Position numbers and translations under genes: made by a program. DNA of 64,000 bases, from assembly GCA_963921195.1 (NCBI GenBank), contig OY992536.1, forward strand, positions 177,080,995 through 177,144,994. The letters are read 5' to 3'. Below the pieces are notes generated by a model. The model worked only from the letters and a program-made list of their open reading frames with translations, made no database searches and was not told the origin of the DNA. This document shows positions 1 through 12,487 of the stretch, in pieces; position 1 is the stretch's first letter; the number at the start of each line of letters is the position of its first letter. The DNA is from Pegoplata infirma (lineage: Eukaryota > Arthropoda > Insecta > Diptera > Anthomyiidae).

Positions 1-1077
1 ATAGTGTCTAGAAAGAGAATTGTATATAAAAATTCACTTTTTTTACTTATTTGAAAAAGTCAGTTATAAATAAATTTTTTTGTAAAAACAAAAAAAGTTA
101 ATTTTCCACCTTTTAAAATTGTTAACATATTTAAGGTACATGCCTCCAAATTTTTAATTTTTAGATACCAATAAACAAAACTAGTACCATCCATGTTGGA
201 AAAATTAATTTTGAAAATTTTCCTTGTATTTAAGAAGAGGTCTAATGCACAGTTAGCTGCTAATTGTCGATTTAACGGACCCTAACGTCGACATTTTTAT
301 AAAAATTTTAAAGGAGAGTTACCCAACCAAAATATCTTTAAAAACAAAATCTTATTTTAAAAAGTTCCGTGGTTCACTTATCCCTAAAAAAAAATGTTCC
401 AGCTACGCCACTGGTATTTGCACAAACAAACCACTAACAAAATTTTGCAAAAAAAAAAAAATAATTATATTTTTGTTCTATTTATAACAAAACAAAAAAA
501 TATTTTGTGAACAAAAAATTAGAACATGTTTAACAAATTCTTCTAAGATTAATGATTTTTTTGTTTATTGTTAAGAAATGCATTGCATAAGTTTAGTAAG
601 ACCTACATTGATTTAACCACCCTTTAAAGTGTTTTTTGTGTGGCACCTTTATATGTTGTACCTACCTTTTAATATCTTTTTGTTGGTTTTCTTTACTCTG
701 GTTATGTTGCTTTTATTTGACATTCTACTTGTCTTGTTTCTTTCCACGCTTATGACCTTGCACTGGCAAAAATAGGAATTCTTTAATTTTATTAGTATGT
801 TGTTAAATATTTATGTTTGTATAATTAAAAACTAACTTATGTACATACACGTTTATTTGCTTAACCGTTTCATAACCGGTAATATTTCTTATTACGTTAT
901 GACGTTAATTATATTACCGTTTCCATTCAAAACACATTGAACAATGCGGCATTAGTATTTTCAAAAAATCGATATCTTTAAAACCCGGTTAACCGAAAAT
1001 GCACTTTGTCGGCAGATCTTTAAAGAATTAATTATGTTTGTGAATGAACTGGCATTATTTTTTATTCATTTTTATAA

Positions 1078-1311
1078 GTCCCAATTTAGACAGGGCAATT
1101 TTAATTGCCAGGTAAGAGGAATGGAAAGGGGAAAAAACTTGCTCGTACTGGCAATTCGTTTTGTTTTTTCATTCGCAACTCTCTGTAGAGTATTTGAACA
1201 TTTATTTTTGGAATTGCCGAACAGAATTGCAAGTGTGTGAACATATACTGCAAGTTCAAAAGAGAAACATAAAAATTGCCGCAATTAAAATTGCCTGTTA
1301 TGAATTGGGAC
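1078..1311. mobile_element. 234-bp Harbinger-like MITE with TAA duplication
   Basis: TIR GTCCCAATT at both ends with subterminal GGCAATTTTAATTGC, flanked by TAA at 1075-1077 and 1312-1314. Confidence 0.75.
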
Positions 1312-1332
1312 TAACCTCCAAATACAGTATGG

Positions 1333-1945
1333 TGGTATACTCACTTTGTCATTCCGTTTGTAACGCATCGAAATATCGGTCGGGGACCCCATAAAGTATA
1401 TATATTATTGATCTACGATCGATCCGTCCGTGTGTATAAGACACGATGCAGTCCAAAATAAAAGAGATAGACTCGTTAAGTTTGGCAGGAATATGTCTTT
1501 TGGTCCTAGGCAGTTAAGCTCCTAAATGGGCAAAATCGGACCAGGGGGAAAAAGGTTCCCCCTTGAAGAACTTAACTAATCTCTGAAAAACGCCATAATT
1601 TCACAGTTTTTTTTTTATTTTTGTTAAGCAAATGAAACAATTTGATGTCAGAAAAAGTTCAAAGTCCTGCACTTGGACTTAGGAAATAAAACAAACTGTT
1701 TTTTTTGCCCGCCCCCCCCTTTTGTGGGCGTGGATGTTAAAAATGTTTTTAAATAATGATAAAATTGCATTACTTAATCTCAAAAAGCATAATAAATGAA
1801 TTTTTAAGCATTTACCGCATGGGTTTATGTGTCCCCCAATGACCCCCTCTTAAAAAAACGCCCCTGCAATTTTTATTTTTTTTTTTTTTATGTGTTGGAG
1901 GGTATTACAGATTCGGCACAGCCGAATTTAACACTCTCACTTGTT
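1333..1945. repeat. Dispersed fly repeat (ACCCCATAAAGTATATATATT type)
   Basis: Starts near GTATACTCACTTTGTCATTC, contains GGACCCCATAAAGTATATAT and CGATCCGTCCGTG, and ends GGAGGGTATTACAGATTCGG plus CCGAATTTAACACTCTC. The same beginning and end occur at 40645-41623. This block is common in higher Diptera. Confidence 0.65.
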
Positions 1946-1973
1946 AATTAATGAATTAATGTGTGATTTAAAT

Positions 1974-2130
1974 TAGAGATGCGCGCGTGACACGATTTTT
2001 TCGTGATTTACACGTGATCGTGAGTGAAATTTATTTTAACTCACGTAATCGTGAGTGCGCGTGATTAGAGAAAATAGTTTCATGCGTTAGCGTGCTTGAG
2101 TAATTTTGGTTTCGTGAATTTGCGTGATTG
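1974..2130 (+). mobile_element. Truncated hAT-like fragment, TAGAGATG / GTGAGTG family
   Basis: TAGAGATGCGCGCGTGACAC, followed by CACGTGATCGTGAGTG-type repeats. It is related to the complete elements at 7536 and 26742. Confidence 0.6.
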
Positions 2131-2699
2131 TTTAATGAAAATAAGTTCAAATTACAGTTGTTTTTGCTATTACTCAATTTGTCTGAATTTTTTTACTAAC
2201 AAAAAAAAACTTCTAAACGTCAAAAACGGATAACTTGTTCAACACATCCGTTTTTCTAAAAATTTCTAGAAAATTATAAGTTTTTTTTACAGACTAAAAA
2301 CAACTACATACAACTACAATGTAGTAATTTTTTGTTTCATCCCATTTCGATTCGAAAAGTTTGATTTTGTATCACTGTGTAATTAAAAGAAATAAAATAC
2401 TAATATGTTAATCACGAACTAAAAAAGAAAAACAACAAACCTTCAAACTAAAATACAGTTTTTATAGATATAAAAATTATTAACCATTCACTAATATTAA
2501 AGTATTAACAAAAAATAAATAATATTACAAAAAAGTATAATTTAACACATTTTTATCGCATTTTTTTTTTATTAAAACTTATTCAATAAAAGCTGAGAGT
2601 TTAAAAAATTTATAAACTAATTAGCAATAAATATATTTGTGAATATTATTAACAAAACCTTATTAACTGTATTAATAAGAACATGTTATCGCCAAACAA

Positions 2700-2975
2700 A
2701 ATAAAAAACAAGTCGGTCAAGATCGGCCACATAATATCCTATGCCAGTGCTTTTCGGAAAATGTGTTCCCAGTCCAAATATAAACCGATTAGATATTTAT
2801 TTTGTTAGATCTTTAATGAGTTAAAAAAAACGTGCGACGAAGTCCAAAAATGGTCCAATTATATTTAAATTTGATTGGGTTACCAAGGTACACGTTTAAC
2901 GCCTATTCACAAAGATTTAATCAAAAAATTTTAATTATTATACGCCATACCATAGAGTTGTGTAGGGTATAAAAA
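2700..2975. repeat. Dispersed repeat, AACAAGTCGGTCAAGATCGG type
   Basis: Left AAACAAGTCGGTCAAGATCGG, right CCATAGAGTTGTGTAGGGTA. Similar pieces occur near 12870-12905 (CACAGAGTGATGTAGGGTA) and 14960-15060 (GTTCCCAAGTCCAAACATGA). Confidence 0.5.
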
Positions 2976-3539
2976 TATATGTATGGAAAGAGGCTTGGCA
3001 ACAGTTAAATTAAAATATTGAAATAAAAACACAATAAAATTTTGTGTTGCTAAAATGATATGAGAAAGACAAATAATGCCGCATGATCAAAATATTATCA
3101 TAATAATAACACGGCTCCCAAAAACACAATATTACAGTTAATAAAAGTATTATGTATTTGAATTTTAAATATTCTAAAATATGTTTTCTTAAAAAACCTT
3201 TCCAAATCCGTACAATAAGGAACTGATGTACATATACACATAATTTAGTAGTAGTTTTTACTAACAAATTGTTAAACAACATTATATTAATAAATTTGTT
3301 GTTGGTTGTTTTTCGATGTTTATTATTTTAATCTATTTATTTCAATGATTTTGACACGTTTTTTGAGTGTGTTTTTTTTGCGTAAACAACATCGATAAAT
3401 TTGTATGATTATTTCTATTGAGTTTTTTATTGTTTCTACACCCTCAAATGTAGACATATTATTAAAAATATCAGAAGGGAATTTTAATTTCAAGGTTTAA
3501 ATGTCGCTAAATTATATGAATTTATAATTGTTTTAAACT

Positions 3540-3651
3540 TATTTTAGTTTTGATACACTTTAAAGAAGTTAATTTTATTTTTTTTATCTCTGAAAAATTT
3601 TCAGTTTTGTTTCAAAAAAAAAAATTTTTGTTTATTTTATTTTTCACTACT

Positions 3652-3689
<38 letters not shown>

Positions 3690-3957
3690 TTGAAAAAATT
3701 TGGTCTTTAATTTTTTTTCAGAAAATTTTTTTGAAAAAAAATTATATATTGATTATTTAATTTTTACTACCAGTTAGTTGTTTTGACTACAAATGTAAGT
3801 AGTTTTTACTGCATAAGTCAGTTGTTTTTTGTCAGTTTAAATAACTAACATTGTTAGTTGATTTAACTGAAAAAGTAGTTGACCCCAAAATTACTTACAA
3901 AGTAGTTATTTTAACTGACATTTTCAGTTGATTTTGCTAACATATTTTTTTAAGTGT
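3540..3957. mobile_element. Right part of a TIR element of the 11944 family
   Basis: Shares TTTTATCTCTGAAAAATTTT and the GTTGTTTTGACTACAAATG / AACATTGTTAGTTGATTT blocks with 11944-12487. It contains a run of about 29 A residues (3658-3686). Confidence 0.6.
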
Positions 3958-4377
3958 GTCTGCTCATCAATAGAAAAACCTTTTAAAAATACAACGATTT
4001 TGAGAAATCTGTTAATTTCAGCAGAATCTGTTTTTTATACTTTTAACTTGAAAGTCTCTGTCCAATCAGCAGAAAATTTTACTGATTTTAGCTGGTTTCT
4101 GTAGGCTCGTTTTGGTAAAACCATTTACCTGAATAGTGACCAACAAATTTGTAAATGTACAAAAAATCATTGAAATTTGGAAAAAAATATATCCTTGTCT
4201 AAGACTTATCTATTATACTATTATCCACTTCAAATTTAAAATAGCTCAGGAAAATTTTTTGGAACAAGTTCGTGGTTCAATAGATTCTTGAATATATTCT
4301 ACGATAATAACAACAAAAGCAGACTTGTAAAACGACCTGTCATAAAGTTCTGAATACAACTCTCGTTTTCACAACTT

Positions 4378-4535
4378 TAAAGCTGAATTCACAATGACAG
4401 AGTACTCTGTGCCAGAGAGTGGATTTTGCTCCTTTCTCTTTCGCACTTTTAAATTTTTTGTATGATGTCGTCTCTATTTTTAGAGATGGTACTCTGTAGT
4501 ACAGAGTACTCCGACATTGTGTCGGAGCCTTAAGA
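4378..4535. mobile_element. Short inverted-repeat (MITE-like) fragment with ACAGAGTACTC
   Basis: ACAATGACAGAGTACTCTG is inverted against AGAGTACTCCGACATTGTG, over about 155 bases. A related start is seen near 18125. No clear target duplication. Confidence 0.5.
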
Positions 4536-4794
4536 TAGCCAGAATAAAAAAACTTTGAATATTAAAATACATATGGCTCTCCTCATCTTTTGAAATTATT
4601 TGAAAAATGATTTGACTAGCGGATTAAAATTAAACATACTCCAAAAAGACAAATCTTACTAAACTACGTATTATCTAAACCGCTCTTAAAAACGATTGCT
4701 TTCAGCACAATTTCACACTAAAAAAAGACATAACTGAAATTTTGGAAAAAAATTCTTTGAAAATATTTCAAAATATTTGAATACGGCCTTTAGA

Positions 4795-5230
4795 ATTAAG
4801 TTAAAAATTCAAAATGGCGATATCCCGAAAACTAAGCAAAATAAAGCGAAACGTATGAAATTTTCAAATAAGTGCTCAAAAAAAATATGGCATAGCCTAG
4901 CTCTACAAATAAGACCTAATTTCTGGTCTAAAATTTAACATTACCGAGATTTAATATCCATATCCCGGTAAATACTGCCGACACGTGAAAAAGTCCAACA
5001 GCATTTTTGTAGGCCTTTTGTTCGTAGAACACTACCGCAAAATACCCGAAAGTCCTCCGAGTAATAGTTTTTCAGACCCCTAATTTCCGTATCTCAAAAA
5101 CTAATCAAGATAGAGCGAAACGGACAAAAGTTTGGAATTAAAACCTAAGGTGACCCTTAAAAAATCAAACGGGGTATCGAGTCAACAGGGTCTGGACCCA
5201 TTGATTCTGGAATGTGAAGTAGAATCGGTT
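4795..5230. repeat. Dispersed repeat (ATGGCGATATCCCGAAAACTAAG type), copy 1
   Basis: Contains the CGAAAACTAAGC and ATAGTTTTTCAGACCCCTAATTT blocks, which recur at 6880-7330, 18960-19390 (inside a hAT element) and 39790-40310. Confidence 0.5.
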
Positions 5231-5798
5231 GCAGGGTGATATGTGGCGTTCTGGAACCAATTATTTGGAACAAACAATTTTGCTGAGATAATAAATTTTT
5301 ATTTAAAAAAAAAACTGTTGAAATTATTTAACTACACATGTCAGTTGATTTTATATTTGGTTTCCAAGTTAAAAAACGTATTATTTTTTAATATAAACAG
5401 TTAAATATTTATGACATATCATAAACAAAATGACCAATCATATTAAAATTTATTATGAAGTCTTGTGACAAATTACAGCACTTATCAATTTACTTAAGTA
5501 ATTTGTTTGAAAATCATACTTATCTACGAGGATTGGTCACAAATTTGTGCTTGAAAATCATTTCTTGGTGGGTGTTATGATCATTTAAAGGTTCTTTACT
5601 CAATCGAGTATCAAATAAGATCTTACTTGACATTAGTTCCCTCCATTTCCCGGTTCTATTCTAGGGAATTATTCAATAACCGGGAATCCGGTACCAAATC
5701 CCGGGAATACCGAGAACCGGGATTGCCGGTACTGACCGTAGGCTATTATTGGCATTGTTTCAATCAATGCCAAAGCCCGTTAAGAAATTGTAGCAATT

Positions 5799-6142
5799 CC
5801 CTAGTAAAAAAGTTTTGATATCATGATATATAATTTGATACAATATTATTAAAATATATATGAGTTTTTATATTTTCAGATCTAATTATATGATAGATTT
5901 TATATGGCTCCATTTTCTTATCTGAGGTTATACATAACTTTATATAATTATATAAATCTACATTTATTTATATAAAATAAGATCAACTGGATTTATTTGG
6001 ATGTGACCAAAATTCGGATCTAATTGTATAATTTTTTATATTTGTGTATCTAAAATAATACAATAAGATAATTATTTGATTCAACTTGATACAGCCAATT
6101 TTGAGATCAAATTAGATCTTAAAAGTTTTTTTTTTACTTGGG
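5799..6142. mobile_element. 344-bp TIR element, CCC(T/G)AGTAAAAA family
   Basis: Ends CCCTAGTAAAAAAGTT and AACTTTTTTTTTTACTTGGG. AT-rich interior of GATATCAT / TATATAA motifs like the 7734 element. Confidence 0.65.
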
Positions 6143-6241
6143 AATGCTAATTATGAAAAATTTCATTGGCAATAATAAGTCCCTTAATGAAAATTAAGCA
6201 TTAACAATATTAAACGTCTTATTTACATCGGCGTGTTGTTT

Positions 6242-6850
6242 ACTTACAAGGGAAGTCTCCCTAGTGTCACCCGCGGATCTTTATGGAATTGGTTTTATTT
6301 TGTAGATCAGAAAAAATAAAGGGACACGTATTTTTTTTAGCGGCCCAAATTCATATTTAGGGGGTAAAAAGGAGGGGGGAAGACAAGGCCATTTTTCAGT
6401 TTTTTTCGTTTATCTCATATATTATGCAAAGAAACCTAGTCATGTTACATACCAAATGAAAGGTCTTTGGAAAACCTATCTACGTGTGCTAAGAACGTGT
6501 GCAAACATTCACGCCATTTCGTCATATTGAGTAAAATACCAACATTTTAGGACATTTTTGTTAATAAGTCGAAAAATATTAATTTCTTTGGCCTGTTGTT
6601 AGCACCACGAGATAGGTATTTTTAATACCTTTAATCTGATACCACACATGCCTATATTAATTTTGTTTCAATAGGCGTAAATCGTAAAATACTGAAAAAG
6701 TTCAATTTCCCCCCATACAAATCGACCCCTCCTAAAAATGAGTTTGGGCCGCTAAAAAAAAATACGTGTCGAATTAATTTTCGTTCTTAACAACATATCC
6801 AAATTTCATGAAGATCGGAGGGTGACACCAGGGAGACTTCCCGTGTTAGT
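6242..6850. mobile_element. 609-bp element with long (about 120 bp) TIRs
   Basis: The left ACTTACAAGGGAAGTCTCCC and the right GGGAGACTTCCCGTGTTAGT are inverted, and the similarity continues inward through AGCGGCCCAAA / TTTGGGCCGCT. A diverged partial copy starts near 14764 and 14831. Confidence 0.75.
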
Positions 6851-6879
6851 GAAAAGTTTTTTCTTAGTTACCTCGTTAA

Positions 6880-7330
6880 ATACTCCCGGCACGGAAAAAA
6901 GTGTAACATTTTTGGTCCCTTTTGGGCATTAGGTCCAGAACCTATTAGGTGCAGACTTCTAGGTCCCTAATGGTTCGTCATAGGTTCAAAATGTTGGTCA
7001 GTTTAGCGTTTTCTTGCTTAATTTTGCAGGTACTGCAATTTAGGGGCCCAATAGGGTCTTGAGAATTTTAGAAACTCAATAACTAAAAAACTATTACTCT
7101 AAGAGCTTTCGAGTATTTGGCGAAATAAGTTGTATCGGCAATATTTACCGAGATATGAGCATTTTTAAATTTTTGAGAATTCCAAGAATTTTGAATTCAA
7201 AGTTAGAACCTATTGGAATTCACACATGTAAAGAGGACCGGCGAAATAAATGTGATTCTAAGAACAAAACATGCTCTCCATTTTGATCTATATGGCTTAG
7301 TTTTCGAGATATCACTATTTTAAGTTAAAA
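6880..7330. repeat. Dispersed repeat of the 4795 family, copy 2
   Basis: GGGCATTAGGTCCAGAACCTATT, AAAAACTATTACTCTAAGAG, and TGGCTTAGTTTTCGAGATAT match the other copies. Confidence 0.5.
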
Positions 7331-7733
7331 AAAAATTATTGTAAACAAATGCTTTTTTCATCAATTGTATAAATTGTAAATGTTTTTGTATAAATTGTAA
7401 CGTCCAAATTAATAAAAGTTAAAAGATGATAATAAGAGGTTTATAAAACAAATTTCGTATGGAAATTCCATTAAAAAACCTGTTATTAAACGCTTTTATT
7501 TTTTATGAATTTGGACTTAAATGTTTTATTTCAATTAGAGATGGGCACATGAGCAGATAAGAGCGAGATTCACGCGTGATCACGCGTGAGTGTGACTGAA
7601 TTCAATTTTACTCACGTGATTGTTAGTGAGTGTGAGTGGAGATAAAAATTTCGTGAGTAAGATTTTTGGGTGAGTGAGCGTGAGTGAGTCGATTTTTTTG
7701 CGTGAGTTTGCGTGATTTATTTTCTCTTCATAT

Positions 7734-9766
7734 CCCGAGTAAAAATAAACATATATTACAATATATAAATTGATACAAACATAATAAATTATATATGATT
7801 ATACATCCGTGACACATTTTCTAAATTTTTTTAATGCAGTCATATGTAGTAATATATAATTTAATCATGATTCGGATTAAATGGTGTACGGTTGATATAA
7901 GTATATAAAATTATATGCGGGTCAATACAAAATTTGTTTTTCTCTATAATTTAACATAAAATTGTATATACCCGAGTAAAAAAGAACAGATATAATCATA
8001 TATGCTATTATATAATTATTTATATTTATATATGGTTATGCATGAACTTTGATATGGACATATAAGTTTATATATAGCATTGTATTTTTCCTTATTTTTT
8101 AATATGATAACATACATATTCCTATCTATTTATATACCGATCTATATGAAATTAGATATGACATATAAGGTTGGGAATTTTTAGATATGACAGATAAAAA
8201 GATATATGATTTTATTTATAATTATATCCCGAAACAATTTTTCAAAATTTTCTAAGTCCCGGACAATTAAAAAAAATTAAAAAAATTTCAAGTCCTAAAA
8301 AATTTTATGAAAATTTTCCAAAGTTCCGGACACAAAATTTTTTTGTCAATTTTTTTTTGGAGTAAAAAAATTATTGAAAATGATTTTATGAAATTTTTTT
8401 TTTTTTTTTTAAATTTTTAAGTTCCGAAAAAATGTTTTTAAATTTTCTAAGCCACAAACATTTTTTAGAATTTTAAATCACTTATAAATGATTTTAGAAA
8501 AAAAATTACAAATTTTTAAGTTTATATATAGCATTGTATTTTTCCTTATTTTTTAATATGATAACATACATATTCCTATCTATTTATATACCGATCTATA
8601 TGAAATTAGATATGACATATAAGGTCGGAAATTTTTAGATATGACAGATAAAAAGATATATGATTTTATTTATAATTATATCCCGAAAAAATTTTTCAAA
8701 ATTTTCTAAGTCCCGGACAATTAAAAAAATTTCAAGTCCTAAAAAATTTTATGAAAATTTTCCAAAGTTCCGGACACAAAATTTTTTTGGATTTTTTTTT
8801 TTGGAGTAAAAAAATCATTGAAAATGTTTTAAGGAAAAATTTTGTTTTTTTTTGAAAAATTTTTAAGTTCCGAAAAAATGTTTTTAAATTTTCTAAGCCA
8901 CAAACATTTTTTAGAATCTTAAATCACTTATAACTGATTTAAAAAAAAAAAAAATAAAAATTGATTTAAAAAAAAATAAAAACTCTTTGAATTGATAATG
9001 TATCCAATCTGATAAAATAATTTCTAATTTCACGTTTAAAATTCCAAAAAGTTTGATCAGATTTCATCTAATTATATAAAAATTTATCTAATTTTAACAG
9101 ATAAGATATGATTTAATACAATTAGATAGACCCATTTTTGGGATCAAACTTAATCAAATTTGATATTATTTTATCAGAAATAATAGAATTTGATATAATC
9201 GTATAATATTCGATCCGCCAATTTTCGGATCAAAATTAATATGGATTTACATAAAAGCATATCTGTTCATATAAAATTAAATATTGCGTCATATAACTTT
9301 TTTTTACTCGGGTAGATTATTCTGTTCCATATAAAACTATATATGTTTCCAATTAACCAAACATTTTCTAAGTTTTTTAGGCAAAGTATACGAAACTTTT
9401 TAAAATGTTCCTAAACATTTCCTTGTTAGGGTTATGTATATCACCTATCTGGTTCGAAGCGTACCCAAACAGTTTTCTTGTTTAGAAAATTATATGTTTG
9501 GTGAATGTATCGTTGACCTGTGGTGTATCTCACCCAAACCAAAAAACCACCAAGATTTTATATGTTTTTTATACAATTAGATCTAATTGGATCCACTGAA
9601 ATATGGCAATGTCTGGTCAAAACTCGGATGAAATCGAATCATATTTGATACACGTTGATCTTTTTTAATGCAAAAACATCCACCATTATTCGGATTAAAT
9701 TGCGTATAAATATATATTGTGTTATATATCATTATATATTGCACCATATAAAAATTTTTACTCGGG
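7734..9766. mobile_element. CCCGAGTAAAAA TIR element inserted in the hAT copy
   Basis: CCCGAGTAAAAATAAAC and AAATTTTTACTCGGG bound an AT-rich interior. The sister hAT element at 26742 has the uninterrupted site TCTTCATACTTTCTTTCG (read on the minus strand). A second pair of the same ends (7971 and 9312, flanked by TA) is nested inside. Confidence 0.8.
8066..8960 (+). repeat. 454-bp direct tandem duplication
   Basis: The block beginning GTTTATATATAGCATTGTAT at 8066 restarts at 8520. The two copies are nearly identical through ATATGACAGATAAAAAGATA and differ by small indels. Confidence 0.9.
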
Positions 9767-10109
9767 ATTTCTTTCGTACCAAAAAAAGCACCAAAATAAC
9801 ATTAAAATTCGGCTAAATATAGGATTTCGTACGAAAAAAGCAAAAAAAAATGTTAAATTTCGCGAAACTTTAAATTTTGCTTAAAATTTTTAAAATTTTA
9901 GTTTTTGAAATTTTTTTTGTATAAATACAAGTTTCGTGATTGTGAGTCAACGTGAGTGTGAGTGAAGCTTGTGTGATTGCACGTGAGTGTGAGTTGTATT
10001 TAATTTACTAACGTGATTGTGAGTGAGTGTGAGTAGAAAAAATATGCTCATGAGTGAGTGTGTGTGATTCAAAATTGGCTGTCGTGACCGTGACATCTCT
10101 AATTTCAAT

Positions 10110-10145
10110 ATTTCAAAATTGGCTATCGTGAGCGTGACATCTCTA
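10110..10145. repeat. Duplicated hAT terminus next to the 7536 element
   Basis: ATTTCAAAATTGGCTATCGT ... GTGACATCTCTA repeats the last 40 bases of the hAT element immediately outside its target duplication. Confidence 0.7.
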
Positions 10146-10911
10146 ATTTCAAAATTCAGACTTTTTATAGATTTTTGGCTACAGAAACATTAATTCGAAA
10201 AAATAATACAATCTGAGGTAATACTCTTATAAAGAAAATGTTGGAGAACCCAAAAATTCCAATTTTGGAAAAATTCGATCATTATGTAAAAAGTTATGAT
10301 AAGTCAAAGTCGATTTAGGGGTTTTTCTGGGGGGAAAACCCCTAAAAACCCGACAACACTGATATACATTTCTTGAACGACTCTCGTATAATATGATTTA
10401 CATACATGAGCGCTCGAAAAGAATATTTGTAAACAAAAACAAAACATTTCCATACGTAATCAAAATAAAAGTGAATTATCAATTGAAAGAATGAATAAAT
10501 ATACAAACATTAGACACTATTACAGCGGCATGATTTCCGAAATATACTAAACAAATAGTACACCTTATCCTTTAATTACACGATAATTTCATTCCCCAAA
10601 AGTTGTTAAATACGAATTTTCTTGATTTCATTGCAACTCTATGGATCAACACTGTATGTATTTAAGAAACAAATTCCATGATTTAAAAAAGGAAAATCGG
10701 TCCAAAAATTAAATCGAGGGATAGGTTTATATTAATTGTAAACAGACGAATGTTTCTTGGTCATGTGTTTTTGTTAATAAAATGATTTTTTCTCAGTATG
10801 TCATATGAAACACTTTCAAAGATAACAAGATTTTTAAATGAATAAAAATTTTGCTTAAATTATAAAATTTAATAAAGAAAAGTTTTACATTTGTACTTGT
10901 ATGTGTACTTA

Positions 10912-11200
10912 CAGTGGCTGACAAATGTCTACGTACGTCTACATGGGAGATGTTATTCGTTAACGACAAAGTTAACAATCAAAGACCTAATTATTATCGA
11001 ACAAGTATTTTTGTAAGAAGTGCTGTGTAGGTAATTTATCAAGCTTTAATTTAAGCTTAAGGGCGTCCAGATTGAGTAAATATTAAATGTTCTACAAGGG
11101 TCGAAATGGAAACTGAAATTATTGAAAAAATCGACTTAAAAATATTTTTAAAAATTTTTTTAAGAAAAGGTCTTTCAATAATTTCAATTTCCATTAATTA
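10912..11200. mobile_element. Half copy of the Tc1-like foldback element
   Basis: TA then CAGTGGCTGACAAATG, GACAAAGTTAACAAT, TTTATCAAGCTTTAATTTAAGC and CTACAAGGGTCGA match one arm of the element at 43922-44855. Confidence 0.7.
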
Positions 11201-11432
11201 ATTGTAATTCAAAATAGATCAATTGTTATTTAAAAAGGATCAATTGTAGTTCAAAATACATAGATCAGTTGTGATTACACTCAAAATAAATTCTCTGTCC
11301 AATCAGCAGAAAAATCTGCTGAAAATACACCCATTTTGAGCCATATGAGAAATCTGCTGATTTTAGCAGACACGGTTTGCTAAATATCTGTCATAAAAGG
11401 TGAATAAATATAACAAGACAAAAAAAAAACAT

Positions 11433-11508
11433 ACGCCGCCAGTCAGCATCGAACTCGCCACCTTCCGATTTGAAATTACACTTCTTAACCACTACGCTAC
11501 GGAAGCTT
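11433..11508 (-). ncRNA. tRNA-like (SINE-head-like) sequence
   Basis: On the minus strand it reads GCTTCCGTAGCGTAGTGGTTA, a good pol III A box, then 32 bases to GAGTTCGATGC, a near-consensus B box, then GCGTATGTTTTTTTT, a pol III terminator. The anticodon stem does not pair, so it is a tRNA-derived relic or SINE head rather than a working tRNA gene. Confidence 0.5.
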
Positions 11509-11559
11509 ATAATTTTATCTGGCGTTTTGGTTATTAAACATGTGTGTTGTTGGACAGCA

Positions 11560-11672
11560 GAGAAATCTGATTTTAGCAGAAATATCTGCTGATTTTAGCA
11601 GAACAATCTGCTGATTTGAGCAGAATAATCTGCTGATTTCAGCAGAACAATCTGCTGATTTCAGCAGAACAA
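11560..11672. repeat. Short palindromic tandem repeat (TCTGCTGATTTCAGCAGAAC)
   Basis: A 22-base unit, itself palindromic (CTGCTGA..TCAGCAG), is repeated about five times. Confidence 0.85.
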
Positions 11673-11943
11673 TCTGTTCTGCTTTTTTTTTTATATAAAA
11701 AAATTTCTTGAAAAAATAATAAAATTCAGTAAACAAAATCAGTATAAACATAGTAAAATGTCTGTTATTTTCTTCAACTGAATGACAGAGATTTTAGTAA
11801 AAATATCCTTCTCAGCAGAACAATCTGCTAAAAGATTGCTAATTCAAATTGAAAGTCGTTTTACAGATTTTTTGACAGAGTTTTTCTTTTGAGTGTAGAT
11901 AAAAATCAATGAAAAAGAAAATATTAACTAAATGTTAACAAAT

Positions 11944-12487
11944 CACTCAGAAAATTATGTAAGTTACTACATGTAAGTTGTTTGTATATTTTACAGTAGT
12001 TAGTTGTTTTCAACTACAAAGTCAGTTATTTTTGTATGAAAAATATCAAACAACTATTTCTGTGAGTTATTTAATGTCGTTTTTTTGAATAACTAACAAA
12101 AAAGAACTGTAATGTAGTAACAGTTATTTAAAGTAGTTAATTTTATTTTTTTATCTCTGAAAAATTTTCAAAGTTTTTTCCAAAAATAAAAATCGTTTCT
12201 TTATTTTTCATAACTTTTAAAAAAAAAATGTTGGTCTTCAATTTTTTTTCTAAAAAATTTCTTGAAAAAAAAAATATAAATGTTTATTTTATTTTTACTA
12301 CATATTAGTTGTTTTGACTACAAATGTTAGTAATTTTTACTACATAAGTCAGTTGTTTTTTGTCAGTTAAAATAACTAACGTTGTTAGTTGATTTAACTG
12401 AAAAAGTAGTTGACCCCAAAACAACTTACAAAGTAGTTATTTTAACTGACATTTTTAGTTGATTTTACTAACATAATTTTTTGAGTG
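11944..12487. mobile_element. 544-bp TIR element CACTCAGAAAATTATG
   Basis: Left CACTCAGAAAATTATGTAAG and right ACTAACATAATTTTTTGAGTG are inverted. The interior is full of GTTGTTTTCAACTAC / GTAGTTG motifs. Partial relatives lie at 3540, 16510 and 20059. Confidence 0.75.

Larger units (their letters stand above)
2131..4377. other. AT-rich intergenic or intronic DNA, no gene
   Basis: Apart from the repeats listed, no splice-bounded coding exon is seen. A 90-codon minus frame at 3010-3282 has no protein-like composition. Confidence 0.6.
7536..10101. mobile_element. hAT-like element (TAGAGATGGGC), 2.57 kb, with nested insertions
   Basis: Starts TAGAGATGGGCACATGAGCA and ends GTGACATCTCTA, flanked by a perfect 8-bp duplication ATTTCAAT (7528-7535 and 10102-10109). 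The inner ends are rich in GTGAGTGTGAGT repeats. About 2 kb of the length is a later insertion (7734-9766). No transposase frame. Confidence 0.88.
11258..11895. mobile_element. CACTCAAAA TIR element with TA duplication
   Basis: Left TA|CACTCAAAATAAATTCTC and right TTTTTCTTTTGAGTG|TA, with inverted CTCTGTC / GACAGAG behind the ends. It carries a tRNA-like segment and a short CTGCTGATTTCAGCAG tandem repeat. Confidence 0.7.

Noticed and set aside
11433..11508. A functional tRNA gene
   Set aside because: The anticodon arm does not fold and the acceptor stem is imperfect, so only a tRNA-like relic is claimed.
11515..11751. 78-codon minus frame with repeated SADCSAEIS-like peptide
   Set aside because: Translation of the TCTGCTGATTTCAGCAGAAC tandem repeat.
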